From positions 186,001-250,000 of the forward strand of contig JASCOE010000004.1 in NCBI GenBank assembly GCA_029959285.1: a DNA stretch of 64,000 bases, read 5' to 3'. The DNA comes from Flavobacteriaceae bacterium PS02337. GTDB lineage: Bacteria > Bacteroidota > Bacteroidia > Flavobacteriales > Flavobacteriaceae. The notes beneath the pieces are model-generated. The model ran no database searches and was not told the origin of the DNA. It saw nothing but the letters and a program-made list of their open reading frames with translations. The translations under genes were made by a program, and so were the position numbers. Position 1 is the stretch's first letter. The number at the start of each line of letters is the position of its first letter. Shown piece after piece: positions 45,101 through 54,146 of the stretch.

Positions 45101-46507
45101 ATGAAGAAGTTTATTGCATTTGCAGCAATGTTAACACTGGTAATTGGCTGTGGTAAGTCAGGTGACAAAGGTGAATTAGTTGGTGTTACAGGAGGGAAAT
45201 GGCATCCTGAAAAGCCTTATGGAATGACTTTGGTTCCAGGTGGATCTTTTATTATGGGTAAATCTGATGCGGATTTAGCTAACGTGGAAGACGCTCCTAC
45301 TAAAACTGTAACTGTTCGTTCATTTTACATGGATGAAACTGAAATTACAAATAGTGAGTATCGTCAATTCGTAGAATGGGTAAAAGATTCTACAATGAGA
45401 GTACGTTTGGCAATCTTAGCTGATGAAACTGGACAAAAAAGTACTGGTGACAAAGGAAAAAAAGGTGGAAGTATTGCTGACTACGCTTTTAATGATTCTG
45501 ATCCAGAGAAAATGACAGCTTATGATAAATATATGTACGATAACTATTATAGTGTTGGTACAAAAGATGATCCGTATGCTGGAAGAAAATTAAACAAAAA
45601 AGTAAAATTAATTAAAGATACAAAAGCTTATCCAGATGAGTATTACGCTGAAGTAATGGATTCTATGTATTTGCCAATTGAAGAATCATACAATGGTTTA
45701 AGAACAATTGATGTAAATAAATTGAAATTCCGTTATTCTTGGATGGACATTCAGGCTGCTGCAAAAGCTAAAGTTGGAAAAAGAAGTGATTTCGTAAAAA
45801 CAGAACAGGTAAATGTTTATCCTGATACTGCAGTTTGGATTAAAGATTTCGCTTATTCATATAATGAACCAATGCATAATGATTATTTCTGGCACAAAGC
45901 TTATGGAGAATATCCTGTAGTTGGTGTAACTTGGAAACAAGCAAAAGCATTCTGTGCTTGGAGAACATTAAACAAAAACAGTTATATTAAATCTAAGAAA
46001 AAAGGTCGTGACCTAGTAAATGCTTTCAGATTACCAACTGAGGCAGAATGGGAATATGCGGCTAGAGGTGGTCTAGAATCTGCAACTTACCCTTGGGGAG
46101 GTCCTTATACTAAAAGTGATAGAGGTTGTTTCTTAGCAAACTTTAAACCAAGTAGAGGAGATTATGCTGCTGACGAAGCTTTATATACTGTTGAAGCAAA
46201 ATCATACGAAGTAAACGGTTACGGATTATACAACATGGCAGGAAACGTTTCAGAGTGGACAGATTCAGCTTACAATCCAAATGCTTACGAATATGTTTCA
46301 ACAATGAATCCAAACGTAATTGATGGTAAAAACCAAAGAAAAGTTGTTCGTGGAGGTTCTTGGAAAGACGTTGCTTATTTCCTACAGGTAAGTACTCGTG
46401 ACCACGAATATGCTGATTCAGCTAGAAGTTATATCGGATTCAGAACGGTACAAGATTACATGGGAACTCAAGTAACTGGTAACGGTAACGGAAGCAAAAG
46501 AAAGTAA
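45101..46507 (+). CDS. gldK: Gliding motility / T9SS lipoprotein GldK
   Basis: Outer-membrane-associated lipoprotein that, with GldN, forms the periplasmic ring of the type IX secretion system. The signal MKKFIAFAAMLTLVIGC ends in the lipidated Cys17. The mature part has a formylglycine-generating-enzyme-like (FGE) fold with GMTLVPGGSFIMGKSD, LYNMAGNVSEWTD and KVVRGGSWKDV. The order gldK-L-M-N on one strand confirms the call. Confidence 0.96.
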   Translation: MKKFIAFAAMLTLVIGCGKSGDKGELVGVTGGKWHPEKPYGMTLVPGGSFIMGKSDADLANVEDAPTKTVTVRSFYMDETEITNSEYRQFVEWVKDSTMRVRLAILADETGQKSTGDKGKKGGSIADYAFNDSDPEKMTAYDKYMYDNYYSVGTKDDPYAGRKLNKKVKLIKDTKAYPDEYYAEVMDSMYLPIEESYNGLRTIDVNKLKFRYSWMDIQAAAKAKVGKRSDFVKTEQVNVYPDTAVWIKDFAYSYNEPMHNDYFWHKAYGEYPVVGVTWKQAKAFCAWRTLNKNSYIKSKKKGRDLVNAFRLPTEAEWEYAARGGLESATYPWGGPYTKSDRGCFLANFKPSRGDYAADEALYTVEAKSYEVNGYGLYNMAGNVSEWTDSAYNPNAYEYVSTMNPNVIDGKNQRKVVRGGSWKDVAYFLQVSTRDHEYADSARSYIGFRTVQDYMGTQVTGNGNGSKRK

Positions 46508-46563
46508 TTTATAATTTTATCAATATCCAACAAATCTATTTTAAAACCTAAAAAAAAAGTATT

Positions 46564-47211
46564 ATGGCATTATTAAGTAAAAAAGCAATGAATTTCGCTT
46601 ATGGTATGGGAGCGGCAGTGGTAATCGTTGGAGCTTTATTCAAAATTACTCACTTTGAAATTGGACCATTAACAGGGACAGTTATGCTATCTGTAGGGTT
46701 GTTAACTGAGGCGTTAATTTTTGCGCTTTCTGCTTTCGAACCAGTTGAAGACGAGTTAGATTGGACTCTTGTTTATCCAGAATTAGCTAACGGACAAGCT
46801 AGAACAAAAACAACTAAAGCTGAAAACCCAACTGAGGCTCAGGGATTATTGTCTCAAAAATTAGATACATTATTGAAAGAAGCTAAAATTGACGGTGAAT
46901 TAATGTCAAGTTTAGGGAACAGTATCAAAAACTTCGAATCTGCTGCTAAAGGAATTGCTCCAACTGTAGATTCAATTGCAGGACAAAAGAAATATTCTGA
47001 AGAATTATCTGTTGCTGCTGCTCAAATGGAATCATTAAACAGTTTATATAAAGTACAGTTAGAGAGCGCTTCTAGAAACGCTGAAGCTAACAAAGAAATC
47101 GCTGAAAACGCTTCTAAATTAAAAGAGCAAATGCAATCTATGACTGCAAATATTGCTTCTTTAAACAGTGTTTATGGTGGTATGCTTTCTGCAATGAGTA
47201 ACAAAGGATAA
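46564..47211 (+). CDS. gldL: T9SS inner-membrane motor protein GldL
   Basis: A 215-residue protein with two membrane helices near its N-terminus (about residues 8-27 and 35-58), including the buried Glu in LLTEALIFALSAF that is thought to take part in proton flow. A cytoplasmic coiled-coil part follows (from about 95). Together with GldM it makes the proton-driven motor that powers secretion and gliding. It lies 56 bp after gldK. Confidence 0.95.
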   Translation: MALLSKKAMNFAYGMGAAVVIVGALFKITHFEIGPLTGTVMLSVGLLTEALIFALSAFEPVEDELDWTLVYPELANGQARTKTTKAENPTEAQGLLSQKLDTLLKEAKIDGELMSSLGNSIKNFESAAKGIAPTVDSIAGQKKYSEELSVAAAQMESLNSLYKVQLESASRNAEANKEIAENASKLKEQMQSMTANIASLNSVYGGMLSAMSNKG

Positions 47212-47263
47212 TTAGTTTTTAACTAATATTAAATTTATTAATAAAAAAACTAATTAGAAAAAA

Positions 47264-48805
47264 ATGGCAGGAGGAAAATTAACCCCTAGACAGAAGATGA
47301 TTAACCTGATGTATCTGGTTTTCATCGCAATGTTAGCAATGAACGTATCAAAAGAAGTTATTTCTGCTTTTGGTTTGATGAACGAAAAATTTGAAGGTGC
47401 AAATACTAGTTCTACAGAAACAAATGCTAGTTTGTTAACGTCTTTAGATCAAAAAGCAGCTGAGGCAAAAGGAGAATTTGCTACTGCAGCTGTAACAGCT
47501 CACAAAGTTGAAGCAATAACAAAAGATTTCTATGATTATATAGCTACTCTAAAAGCTCAGTCTATTAAAGGCTTTGAGGTTGAAAAAGAAACTGGGAAAT
47601 TACCTTACGAGGCGATGGACAGAGGTGATAATATCGACGACTGGTTTACAGGAGACGGTTACACTAAAAAAGGTAACGAAATTATCGCTAAAATTGAAAA
47701 ATACAAAGCTGATATTAAAGCTGCTTTAGGTACAGATAAAAAATACGCTGTAATTATTTCTGAAGTAGAAAGAAAATTTGATGTTTCTGATGTTAAAAAC
47801 AAAGAAGGTATCAAAGAAAAATATTTAGCTTACCACTTTAAAGGTTTCCCTGCAATTGCATCTGCTGCTAAACTTTCAGCTTGGCAAAATGACGTTAAGA
47901 AAACTGAAGCTGACGTTTACAACAGTGCTTTAGGAAAAGCTGCGGTTGCTGCTGCTTCTTACAGCAATTATCAAGCGATCGTTGTTTTAGATAAAAATGC
48001 ATATTTCCAAGGAGAAAAAGTTACAGGTAAAGTTGTTTTAGGTCGTTACGATGAAAACACGAAACCTACTTCATTCCAAGGTCCTGGGCAAATCGTTAAC
48101 GGACAAGCTGTTATCTCATTAACTGCTGGTGGAGTTGGAGAACAAAATATCAACGGACAGTTTACATTCTTAGAGGATGGAAAGACTATTCCTTTGAAAT
48201 TTGCTGGAAAATATGTTGTAGTTCCAAGACCAAACTCTGCTACAATTTCTGCTGATAAAATGAATGTAGTGTATAGAGGTGTTGTTAACCCAATCTCTGT
48301 ATCATTCGCTGGTGTTGCTGACAACAAAGTTGTTGCAAGTGCTCCAGGATTATCTTCGGCTGGAAAACCAGGAAAATATAACATGAGCCCAGGTTCAGGT
48401 AACGAGGCTACAATCTCTGTAACTGGTACATTGCCAAACGGTGATAAAGTAACAGATAAGAGAACATTCAGAATTAAAGGTATTCCAGGACCAGCAGGTA
48501 CAATTAGAGGAGAACAAGGGATTGTTAAAGGTCCTAAATCTAACTTAGAAATTGCTACTATCGGTGCTAAATTAAATGATTTTGATTTTGAAGTTGGTTT
48601 AGATGTTGTTGGATTTAATTTAAAAATCGCTGGACAACCTACAGTTGTTGTTACAGGAAACAAATTGAATGCACAATGCAAACAAGTACTTTCAAGAGCA
48701 GGTAAAGGAGACCAAGTTACTATTTCTGAAATTAAAACTAAACTTGTTGGAGCTGGTAGTTATTTATTACCAAGAACTGCTCCGGTAATTTACGAAATCC
48801 TATAA
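47264..48805 (+). CDS. gldM: T9SS motor/shaft protein GldM
   Basis: A 513-residue protein with one N-terminal membrane helix (MINLMYLVFIAMLAMNV) and a large periplasmic part made of four beta-rich domains; the shaft spans the periplasm from GldL to the GldK/GldN ring. The Gly-rich region RIKGIPGPAGTIRGEQG marks the start of the last domains. It lies 52 bp after gldL and 44 bp before gldN. Confidence 0.95.
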   Translation: MAGGKLTPRQKMINLMYLVFIAMLAMNVSKEVISAFGLMNEKFEGANTSSTETNASLLTSLDQKAAEAKGEFATAAVTAHKVEAITKDFYDYIATLKAQSIKGFEVEKETGKLPYEAMDRGDNIDDWFTGDGYTKKGNEIIAKIEKYKADIKAALGTDKKYAVIISEVERKFDVSDVKNKEGIKEKYLAYHFKGFPAIASAAKLSAWQNDVKKTEADVYNSALGKAAVAAASYSNYQAIVVLDKNAYFQGEKVTGKVVLGRYDENTKPTSFQGPGQIVNGQAVISLTAGGVGEQNINGQFTFLEDGKTIPLKFAGKYVVVPRPNSATISADKMNVVYRGVVNPISVSFAGVADNKVVASAPGLSSAGKPGKYNMSPGSGNEATISVTGTLPNGDKVTDKRTFRIKGIPGPAGTIRGEQGIVKGPKSNLEIATIGAKLNDFDFEVGLDVVGFNLKIAGQPTVVVTGNKLNAQCKQVLSRAGKGDQVTISEIKTKLVGAGSYLLPRTAPVIYEIL

Positions 48806-48849
48806 TAAAGTAGTGCAAACTACGTTCAATATCTTATAATGATACCACG

Positions 48850-49839
48850 ATGAAAGTAAAAATTTTTTTAATAGCTATTGTTTCTATTGCTGGAGGTTTT
48901 GCTTCTAATGCACAATCTAATTTGCTTAACGCAAAAACACCAGATCAGATTGGACTTAAAACTCCTGCTCAATTGATATCTGATAATGATAAGCCTTTGG
49001 CTTACGGTTATGTAGATGATAGAGATATTTTGATGGGTAAAACAACATGGGAAATTATTGATTTAAATGAAAAAATCAACTTTCCATTATACTTTCCGGT
49101 AGATACAGCTAATATTGGTGCTAACAGACGTTCTTTATACGACGTTTTGACTAAAGCTATTAAAGGTGGAAAAATAACTGAAGTGTATACTGATAGTTAT
49201 TTTAATACTAAAAAATCTATGAAAGACATCGAAGGATCATTATCTCGTGTTGATACAACAGATGCAGGTAGAGAGTTGATTAACCAATATCCAGATGACT
49301 ATAAATCACGTGTTGTGAAGAAAAAAGTTGTTACTGGTACTGGTAAAAACAAAAAAGTAAATTATGTTGAAGAAACAGTTGGGCCATCAAGAACGGTTCC
49401 TGCTGAATATATTTTGAAACAAGATTTAACTGCTGCAGATGTTACTCAGTATAAAGTAAAAGGATACTGGTATTTTGATAAACGTCAAAGTGAATTGAAA
49501 TATCGTTTACTAGGAATTTGTCCTGTAACTCCAGACGTTTATACTATGAATAGTGATGAAAAGGATTATATCGAGTTATTTTGGGTATTCTTCCCAAATG
49601 CCAGAGAAGCATTGCATGAAGCAAAAGCTTTCAATGACAACAACTCGGCTCTTCCAATTTCATTTGATCAGATCTTAAATTCAAGACGTTTTAATGCTGT
49701 TGTTTACAAAGAGGAAAATCTTTATGGAGATAGAGCAATTAGCGATTACATGAAAGACAACGCACAAAATCAGTTGTTAGAATCTGAAAGAGTGAAAGAA
49801 AAAATTCGCAACTTCGAACAAGATATGTGGAACTACTAA
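48850..49839 (+). CDS. gldN: T9SS ring protein GldN
   Basis: A 329-residue periplasmic protein with a signal peptide (residues 1-21, ending GGFASNAQ). It partners GldK in the ring under the outer membrane. Conserved segments are KPLAYGYVDDRDILMGKT, INFPLYFPVDTANIG and YWYFDKRQSELKYRLLGICP. It is followed by a strong hairpin and by the close paralogue gldO. Confidence 0.95.
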   Translation: MKVKIFLIAIVSIAGGFASNAQSNLLNAKTPDQIGLKTPAQLISDNDKPLAYGYVDDRDILMGKTTWEIIDLNEKINFPLYFPVDTANIGANRRSLYDVLTKAIKGGKITEVYTDSYFNTKKSMKDIEGSLSRVDTTDAGRELINQYPDDYKSRVVKKKVVTGTGKNKKVNYVEETVGPSRTVPAEYILKQDLTAADVTQYKVKGYWYFDKRQSELKYRLLGICPVTPDVYTMNSDEKDYIELFWVFFPNAREALHEAKAFNDNNSALPISFDQILNSRRFNAVVYKEENLYGDRAISDYMKDNAQNQLLESERVKEKIRNFEQDMWNY

Positions 49840-49860
49840 GTAAAACATAATCAAATAATT

Positions 49861-49898
49861 AAAAAACTCTTACTACATTTGTAGTAAGAGTTTTTTTT
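49861..49898 (+). terminator. Terminator between gldN and gldO
   Basis: The stem aaaactcttactac/gtagtaagagtttt has at least 14 perfect bp, a 4-nt loop and a run of eight T. The loop and upper stem contain tacatttg (49874-49881), a match to the -7 box TAnnTTTG, so a gldO promoter may be embedded in the terminator. Confidence 0.88.
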
Positions 49899-50032
49899 AT
49901 ATAAATAAAATATCTTTTCCCAATCAAAGATCTTTTCTATACTGTTTCAGAGTTATTTTAATTCTTTTTATTTATGTAAGAAAAAATGCACAATATAATT
50001 TAAAAAGTGACGTTTAATTTCTTGTAATATTT

Positions 50033-51028
50033 ATGATGATGAAAGTAAGAGATTTTTTATTAGTTATTCTTGCTGTCGCAGGAAGTTTTGCTTCGTATGC
50101 ACAGTCTAATTTATTGAATGCCAAAACTGCTGACCAGATAGGAATTAAGACTGCGGCACAGATGATATCAGACAACGATAAGCCGTTAGCTTATGGTTAT
50201 GTAAATGATAGGGATATTTTGATGGGAAAAACGGTTTGGGAAATTATTGATTTGAATGAAAAAATCAACTTTCCTTTATATTTTCCAGTTGATACTGCCA
50301 ACATTGGTTCAGATAGACGTTCGATTTACAATGTTTTAACTAAGGCAATTAAAAATGGTAAAATAACTGAGGTTTATACGGATAGTTATTTCAATACTAA
50401 AAAGTCGATGAAAGATATCGAAGGATCTTTATCTCGAGTAGATACTACAGATGCGGGTAGAGAATTGATTAATCAATATCCAGATGACTATAGATCACGT
50501 GTCGTGAAGAAAAAAGTAGTTACTGGAAAAGGTAAAAATAAAAGCGTTTCTTATGTTGAAGAAACAGTTGGCCCAACAAGAACTGTTCCTGCGGAATATA
50601 TTTTAAAACAAGATTTAACAGCAGCAGATGTTAGTCAGTATAAAATTAAGGGGTTTTGGTATTTTGATAAACGCGAAAGCGAATTGAAATATCGTTTACT
50701 AGGAATCTGTCCTGTTACTCCAGACGTTTACACCATGAACAGTGATGAAAAAGATTATATCGAATTGTTTTGGGTTTTCTTTCCTAACGCTCGTGATGTT
50801 TTACATGAAGCAAAAGCTTTCAACGACCAAAATTCGGCACTTCCAATTTCATTTGATCAGATATTGAACTCAAGGAGATTTAATTCGATTATTTATAAAG
50901 AAGAAAACGTATATGGTGATCGTGAGATTAAAGATTATATTAGAGACAATGCACAAAGTCAATTGTTAGAATCGGAAAGAGTAAAAGAAAAGATTCGCAA
51001 CTTTGAAGAAGATATGTGGAATTACTAA
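50033..51028 (+). CDS. gldO: GldN paralogue GldO
   Basis: 331 residues, nearly collinear with GldN and sharing most of the sequence (for example KPLAYGYVNDRDILMGKT and FYFDKRESELKYRLLGICP-like region WYFDKRESELKYRLLG). The signal peptide ends GSFASYAQ. It is partly redundant with gldN in F. johnsoniae. The frame is intact. It is separated from gldN by 193 bp with a terminator and has its own related terminator after it, which supports a tandem segment duplication. Confidence 0.93.
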   Translation: MMMKVRDFLLVILAVAGSFASYAQSNLLNAKTADQIGIKTAAQMISDNDKPLAYGYVNDRDILMGKTVWEIIDLNEKINFPLYFPVDTANIGSDRRSIYNVLTKAIKNGKITEVYTDSYFNTKKSMKDIEGSLSRVDTTDAGRELINQYPDDYRSRVVKKKVVTGKGKNKSVSYVEETVGPTRTVPAEYILKQDLTAADVSQYKIKGFWYFDKRESELKYRLLGICPVTPDVYTMNSDEKDYIELFWVFFPNARDVLHEAKAFNDQNSALPISFDQILNSRRFNSIIYKEENVYGDREIKDYIRDNAQSQLLESERVKEKIRNFEEDMWNY

Positions 51029-51036
51029 GATTGTAA

Positions 51037-51068
51037 TTGAATTATAAACAAAACTCTTGCTACCTTTG
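51037..51068 (+). promoter_or_regulatory. Promoter embedded in the gldO terminator
   Basis: TTG (51037-51039), a 21-bp spacer and tacctttg (51061-51068) fit TTG-N19-TAnnTTTG within known spacing limits. The start of the FAD oxidoreductase gene is at 51106, giving a leader of about 30 nt. The -7 box lies inside the terminator stem-loop. Confidence 0.5.
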
Positions 51069-51082
51069 TAGTAAGAGTTTTT
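51050..51082 (+). terminator. Terminator after gldO
   Basis: The stem aaaactcttgctac/gtagtaagagtttt has one G-T mismatch, a 4-nt loop and a T-run. It closely resembles the hairpin after gldN. The word taccttt-g (51061-51068) in its centre matches the -7 box. Confidence 0.85.
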
Positions 51083-51105
51083 CTATTTTATTTATATACT
51101 TCAAA

Positions 51106-52179
51106 ATGCTTGATTATTTAATCGTCGGATCTGGATTGGCTGGGATTTCTTTTGCCGAATTTGCCTTAAAAAACAATAAAACTATTTTAGTTTTAGACAA
51201 CAAATCTCAAAATTCTTCGAGAGTTGCTGGAGGGTTGTATAATCCAGTTATTTTAAAGCGTTTTAGCGAAGTTTGGAATGCACAAGATCAATTGGTTTTG
51301 ATGAATGATTTTTATAATCAAATAGAAGATAAGCTAAAAGAGAAGTTTAATTTTAAAATGCCTGTTTTAAGAAAGTTCTTTTCTATTGAAGAGCAGAATA
51401 ATTGGTTTGCTGCTTCTGATAAAAAAAACTTAGCTCCTTTTTTATCGACAAAATTAATTTCTAAAAAATACGATAGTATTGATTCTCCTTATGATTATGG
51501 AGAAGTTTTGCATACAGGATATGTTGACACAGCTTTGTTGTTAGATACTTACAAAGCATATTTAATAGAAAATAACTTGTTATTAGAAGAATCTTTTCAT
51601 AGCAGTTATATCGAGTTTTTAGATTCGGGAATTCAATATAAAAATATTCAACCGCGTCATATTATTTTTGCAGAAGGATTCGGAATGCATAATAATCCTT
51701 TTTTTAATTATCTTCCGCTTGACGGCACAAAAGGAGAGTTGTTTATTATAAAAGCTCCAGGTTTAAATTTGGATGTAATTGTAAATACGAGTGTTTTTAT
51801 TTTGCCTCTTGGAGATGATTTATTTAAAGTGGGCGCAACTTACAATTGGCAGGATAAATCGGCTGAACCGACTGAAGAAGGAAAAACAGAACTTCTAGAA
51901 CGCATAAAAGAAATTATTACTTGCGATTTTGAAATTGTGAAACACTTTGCTGGAATTCGCCCAACAGTTTCAGATAGAAGACCTTTGCTTGGAACGCATG
52001 AAGTCTACAAATCCATTCATATTTTAAACGGATTAGGCACGCGTGGCGTTATGCTTGGGCCCGCAATGGCTAAAGCTTTATACGATCATATCGAAAATAA
52101 TATTCCGTTAGATCGAGAAGCAGATATTAAGCGATTTCATAAACGATATTTAAAAAGCCTTATTTCTGACCGGCTTTAG
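51106..52179 (+). CDS. FAD-dependent oxidoreductase (DAO family)
   Basis: Starting at 51106 gives 357 residues beginning MLDYLIVGSGLAGISFAEF, an FAD-binding dinucleotide fold (GSGLAG at 8-13). The earlier in-frame start at 51037 lies upstream of the promoter box and is rejected. Later motifs include GGLYNPVILKRF and, near the end, GIRPTVSDRRPLLG and LNGLGTRGVMLGP, typical of the glycine/D-amino acid oxidase family. The substrate is unknown. The gene follows gldO and overlaps the convergent DUF983 gene by 20 bp. Confidence 0.9.
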   Translation: MLDYLIVGSGLAGISFAEFALKNNKTILVLDNKSQNSSRVAGGLYNPVILKRFSEVWNAQDQLVLMNDFYNQIEDKLKEKFNFKMPVLRKFFSIEEQNNWFAASDKKNLAPFLSTKLISKKYDSIDSPYDYGEVLHTGYVDTALLLDTYKAYLIENNLLLEESFHSSYIEFLDSGIQYKNIQPRHIIFAEGFGMHNNPFFNYLPLDGTKGELFIIKAPGLNLDVIVNTSVFILPLGDDLFKVGATYNWQDKSAEPTEEGKTELLERIKEIITCDFEIVKHFAGIRPTVSDRRPLLGTHEVYKSIHILNGLGTRGVMLGPAMAKALYDHIENNIPLDREADIKRFHKRYLKSLISDRL

Positions 52180-52543
52180 GATCGTAAGAGATAAACATAT
52201 TAATGTATAAATTTCTCGAAAGTCTTAAAACAAAAGGAAATAAAATAATTAATGCAATTACTATCGCTATAAAGGATTGCTCGATTGTAGTTTGAAAAAA
52301 TACAAAAGAAACAATAAAAGCTGCAATTCCTACCGCTACATTTAGTCCGTAGCTAACATACATGGCGCCATAAAAAAACGAAGGTTCAATAAGATATTTT
52401 AAACCGCAATGGCTGCAATGATCATTCATTTTTAAAACCTTAGTCAAATGAAGCGGATTTTTGTCTTCGTACATGCTTTCCTTTTGGCATTTTGGACAAG
52501 TTCCCGTTACAATACTATATAATTTTGATCCTTTTGTAAACAT
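52160..52543 (-). CDS. DUF983 membrane protein with zinc ribbon
   Basis: A 127-residue protein with two cysteine pairs, C16-C19 (GTCPKCQKESMY) and C43-C46 (DHCSHCGLKY), followed by two membrane helices (about 58-80 and 88-108). The function is unknown. Its end overlaps the convergent oxidoreductase gene by 20 bp. Confidence 0.9.
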   Translation of the reverse strand: MFTKGSKLYSIVTGTCPKCQKESMYEDKNPLHLTKVLKMNDHCSHCGLKYLIEPSFFYGAMYVSYGLNVAVGIAAFIVSFVFFQTTIEQSFIAIVIALIILFPFVLRLSRNLYINMFISYDPKAGQK

Positions 52544-52875
52544 TTTTTATTGCTGTATATTTAAAATTATAGACTAATTCAATTGCTTTAATAGCTATTT
52601 TTCTAGAAAATTTTATGAAGAATAATAAAATGTAAATATAGCGATAATGTTTGTCTTTTTATTTTAATCATCAATTTGCATCAGTCAAAATGTAAGTGCT
52701 TCATTCTATTTATATTGGTAAATAATTTATTACATAAAAATTAAATTATTGCAATTTACCGATATTTTTTACTCATTTTATTGATATTTTTTTCCCTTTT
52801 ACGGCTTTCCTCATTCTATTGTGGTTTTCTTTTTTGTATTATTGTACAGGTTAATTTTAAATTTTAAATGTTATA
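52544..52875. other. 332-bp intergenic region before the Ter operon
   Basis: Very AT-rich, with no open frame of coding quality. It holds the promoters of the divergent DUF983 gene and Ter operon. Near the right end, tattattg (52837-52844) is one base off the -7 box and a ttg lies 15 bp upstream, about 32 bp before the first TerD start; this is a weak call. No strong hairpin or operator dyad was found. Confidence 0.45.
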
Positions 52876-53451
52876 ATGGCAATAAATTTACAAAAAGGGC
52901 AAAAGATTGATATTGGATTATCAAATATTACAGTTGGTTTAGGATGGGATCCAAATGAAGGAACTGGTCATGATTTTGATTTAGACGCATCAGCAATCAT
53001 GATTAATGCTAGCCGAAAACTTTTGGGCGAGAGTTATTTTGTTTTTTATAATAATTTATCATCTCCTGACGGAGCTTTATTGCATACAGGCGACGATCCT
53101 ACGGGAGGAAATAGTGACGGCGATGATGATGAAGCGATAAAAGTAGATTTAAGTAAAATTGATCCTGCAGTAGAAGAAATTCTTTTTGTGGTTACGATTG
53201 AAGATTTTGAGCGTAGAAAACAAAATTTTGGGCAAGTAAGAAATTCTTATATCAGAATTGTGGATGACGCAAATGGACAGGAAATTGCGAAGTACGAATT
53301 AGGAGAAGATTTTTCGATAGAAACTGGTGTAGAGTTCGGAAGACTTTACAAACGTAATGGAAATTGGAAATTTGAAGCTTCAGGTATTGGTTACAGAGCA
53401 GATTTAGGTTTCTTCTTGGAAAAATATTATTCAGGAGAAATAATTAAATAA
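52876..53451 (+). CDS. TerD-family protein, first gene of the Ter locus
   Basis: A 191-residue TerD domain of the cytoplasmic stress/tellurite family. The N-terminal AINLQKGQKI and the acidic metal-binding motifs HDFDLDASA (residues 32-40) and GDDPTGGNSDGDDDE (72-86) are the calcium-binding signature of the fold. It differs from the other TerD copies by the insertion RYRADLGFFLEKYYSGEIIK-like end (GYRADLGFFLEKYYSG). It opens the operon, 27 bp before the HAD gene. Confidence 0.93.
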   Translation: MAINLQKGQKIDIGLSNITVGLGWDPNEGTGHDFDLDASAIMINASRKLLGESYFVFYNNLSSPDGALLHTGDDPTGGNSDGDDDEAIKVDLSKIDPAVEEILFVVTIEDFERRKQNFGQVRNSYIRIVDDANGQEIAKYELGEDFSIETGVEFGRLYKRNGNWKFEASGIGYRADLGFFLEKYYSGEIIK

Positions 53452-53478
53452 TAGCTTAAGAATATTAAAAACTAGCCA

Positions 53479-54144
53479 TTGAATATAAATTATGAGAATT
53501 ACAGCCATCTTTCGTTTGATTTATGGCTGACATTGATAAAATCAAATCCAGAATTTAAACAAAAGAGAAATTTATTATTTAAAGACTTTTTTGAAATTGA
53601 ACACGGAATTGAAAAGGTAAATCAAGTTGTACGGCATTATGATGTTTTGTGTAATAATATTAACGAAAAAACAGGATTAAATATAGATACATACGAAATT
53701 TATTACTTAATTTTAGGCGCTTTAGATGTCAATTTTGATAAGAATGGAACCGATCGTCTAAAAGAGTTTTACGGTCATACAGAAGAGCTGTTTTTAAAAT
53801 TTAAACCAGTTTTGATTTATCCTGATATCGAAAAAATGTTTAAAGAAGTTACGAATCAAGGTAAGTCGATAAACATTTTGAGTAATACAGCATTTATAAA
53901 AGGAAAGGTTTTAAGAAAAATATTAGAACATTACGATCTGGCTGAATATTTAAAATTTCAGATTTATTCTGATGAAGTCGGATTTTCGAAACCAAATACT
54001 GAAATTTTTAAATTGGTATTTGACGAAGTAAACAAGTATAAAAAAATAGAAAAAAAAGATGTTTTGCACATCGGTGATAATAGTGTTGCTGATTACAATG
54101 GCGCATTAAAATTTGGTTTTGATGCACATCTATTAAAAATATAA
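53479..54144 (+). CDS. HAD-superfamily hydrolase in the Ter locus
   Basis: A 221-residue haloacid dehalogenase-type hydrolase, probably a phosphatase. Motif I is LSFDLWLTL (nucleophile Asp14), motif II ILSNT near 135, and motif IV HIGDNSVADYNGA near 196. The start is TTG at 53479, as no Met lies before motif I. Its stop is 2 bp before the phosphoribosyltransferase-like gene. HAD and PRTase genes are known partners in Ter neighbourhoods and are thought to make or alter a nucleoside-like metabolite. Confidence 0.88.
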   Translation: MNINYENYSHLSFDLWLTLIKSNPEFKQKRNLLFKDFFEIEHGIEKVNQVVRHYDVLCNNINEKTGLNIDTYEIYYLILGALDVNFDKNGTDRLKEFYGHTEELFLKFKPVLIYPDIEKMFKEVTNQGKSINILSNTAFIKGKVLRKILEHYDLAEYLKFQIYSDEVGFSKPNTEIFKLVFDEVNKYKKIEKKDVLHIGDNSVADYNGALKFGFDAHLLKI

Positions 54145-54146
54145 AA

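Noticed and set aside
48046-48681. 211-codon open frame antisense to gldM
   Set aside because: It mirrors the codon structure of gldM, is rich in Pro, Thr and Leu, and has no recognisable domain; gldM itself is certain.
50033-51028. gldO as a decaying duplicate of gldN
   Set aside because: The frame is intact, the signal peptide and all conserved blocks are kept, and it has its own terminator, so it is a working paralogue.
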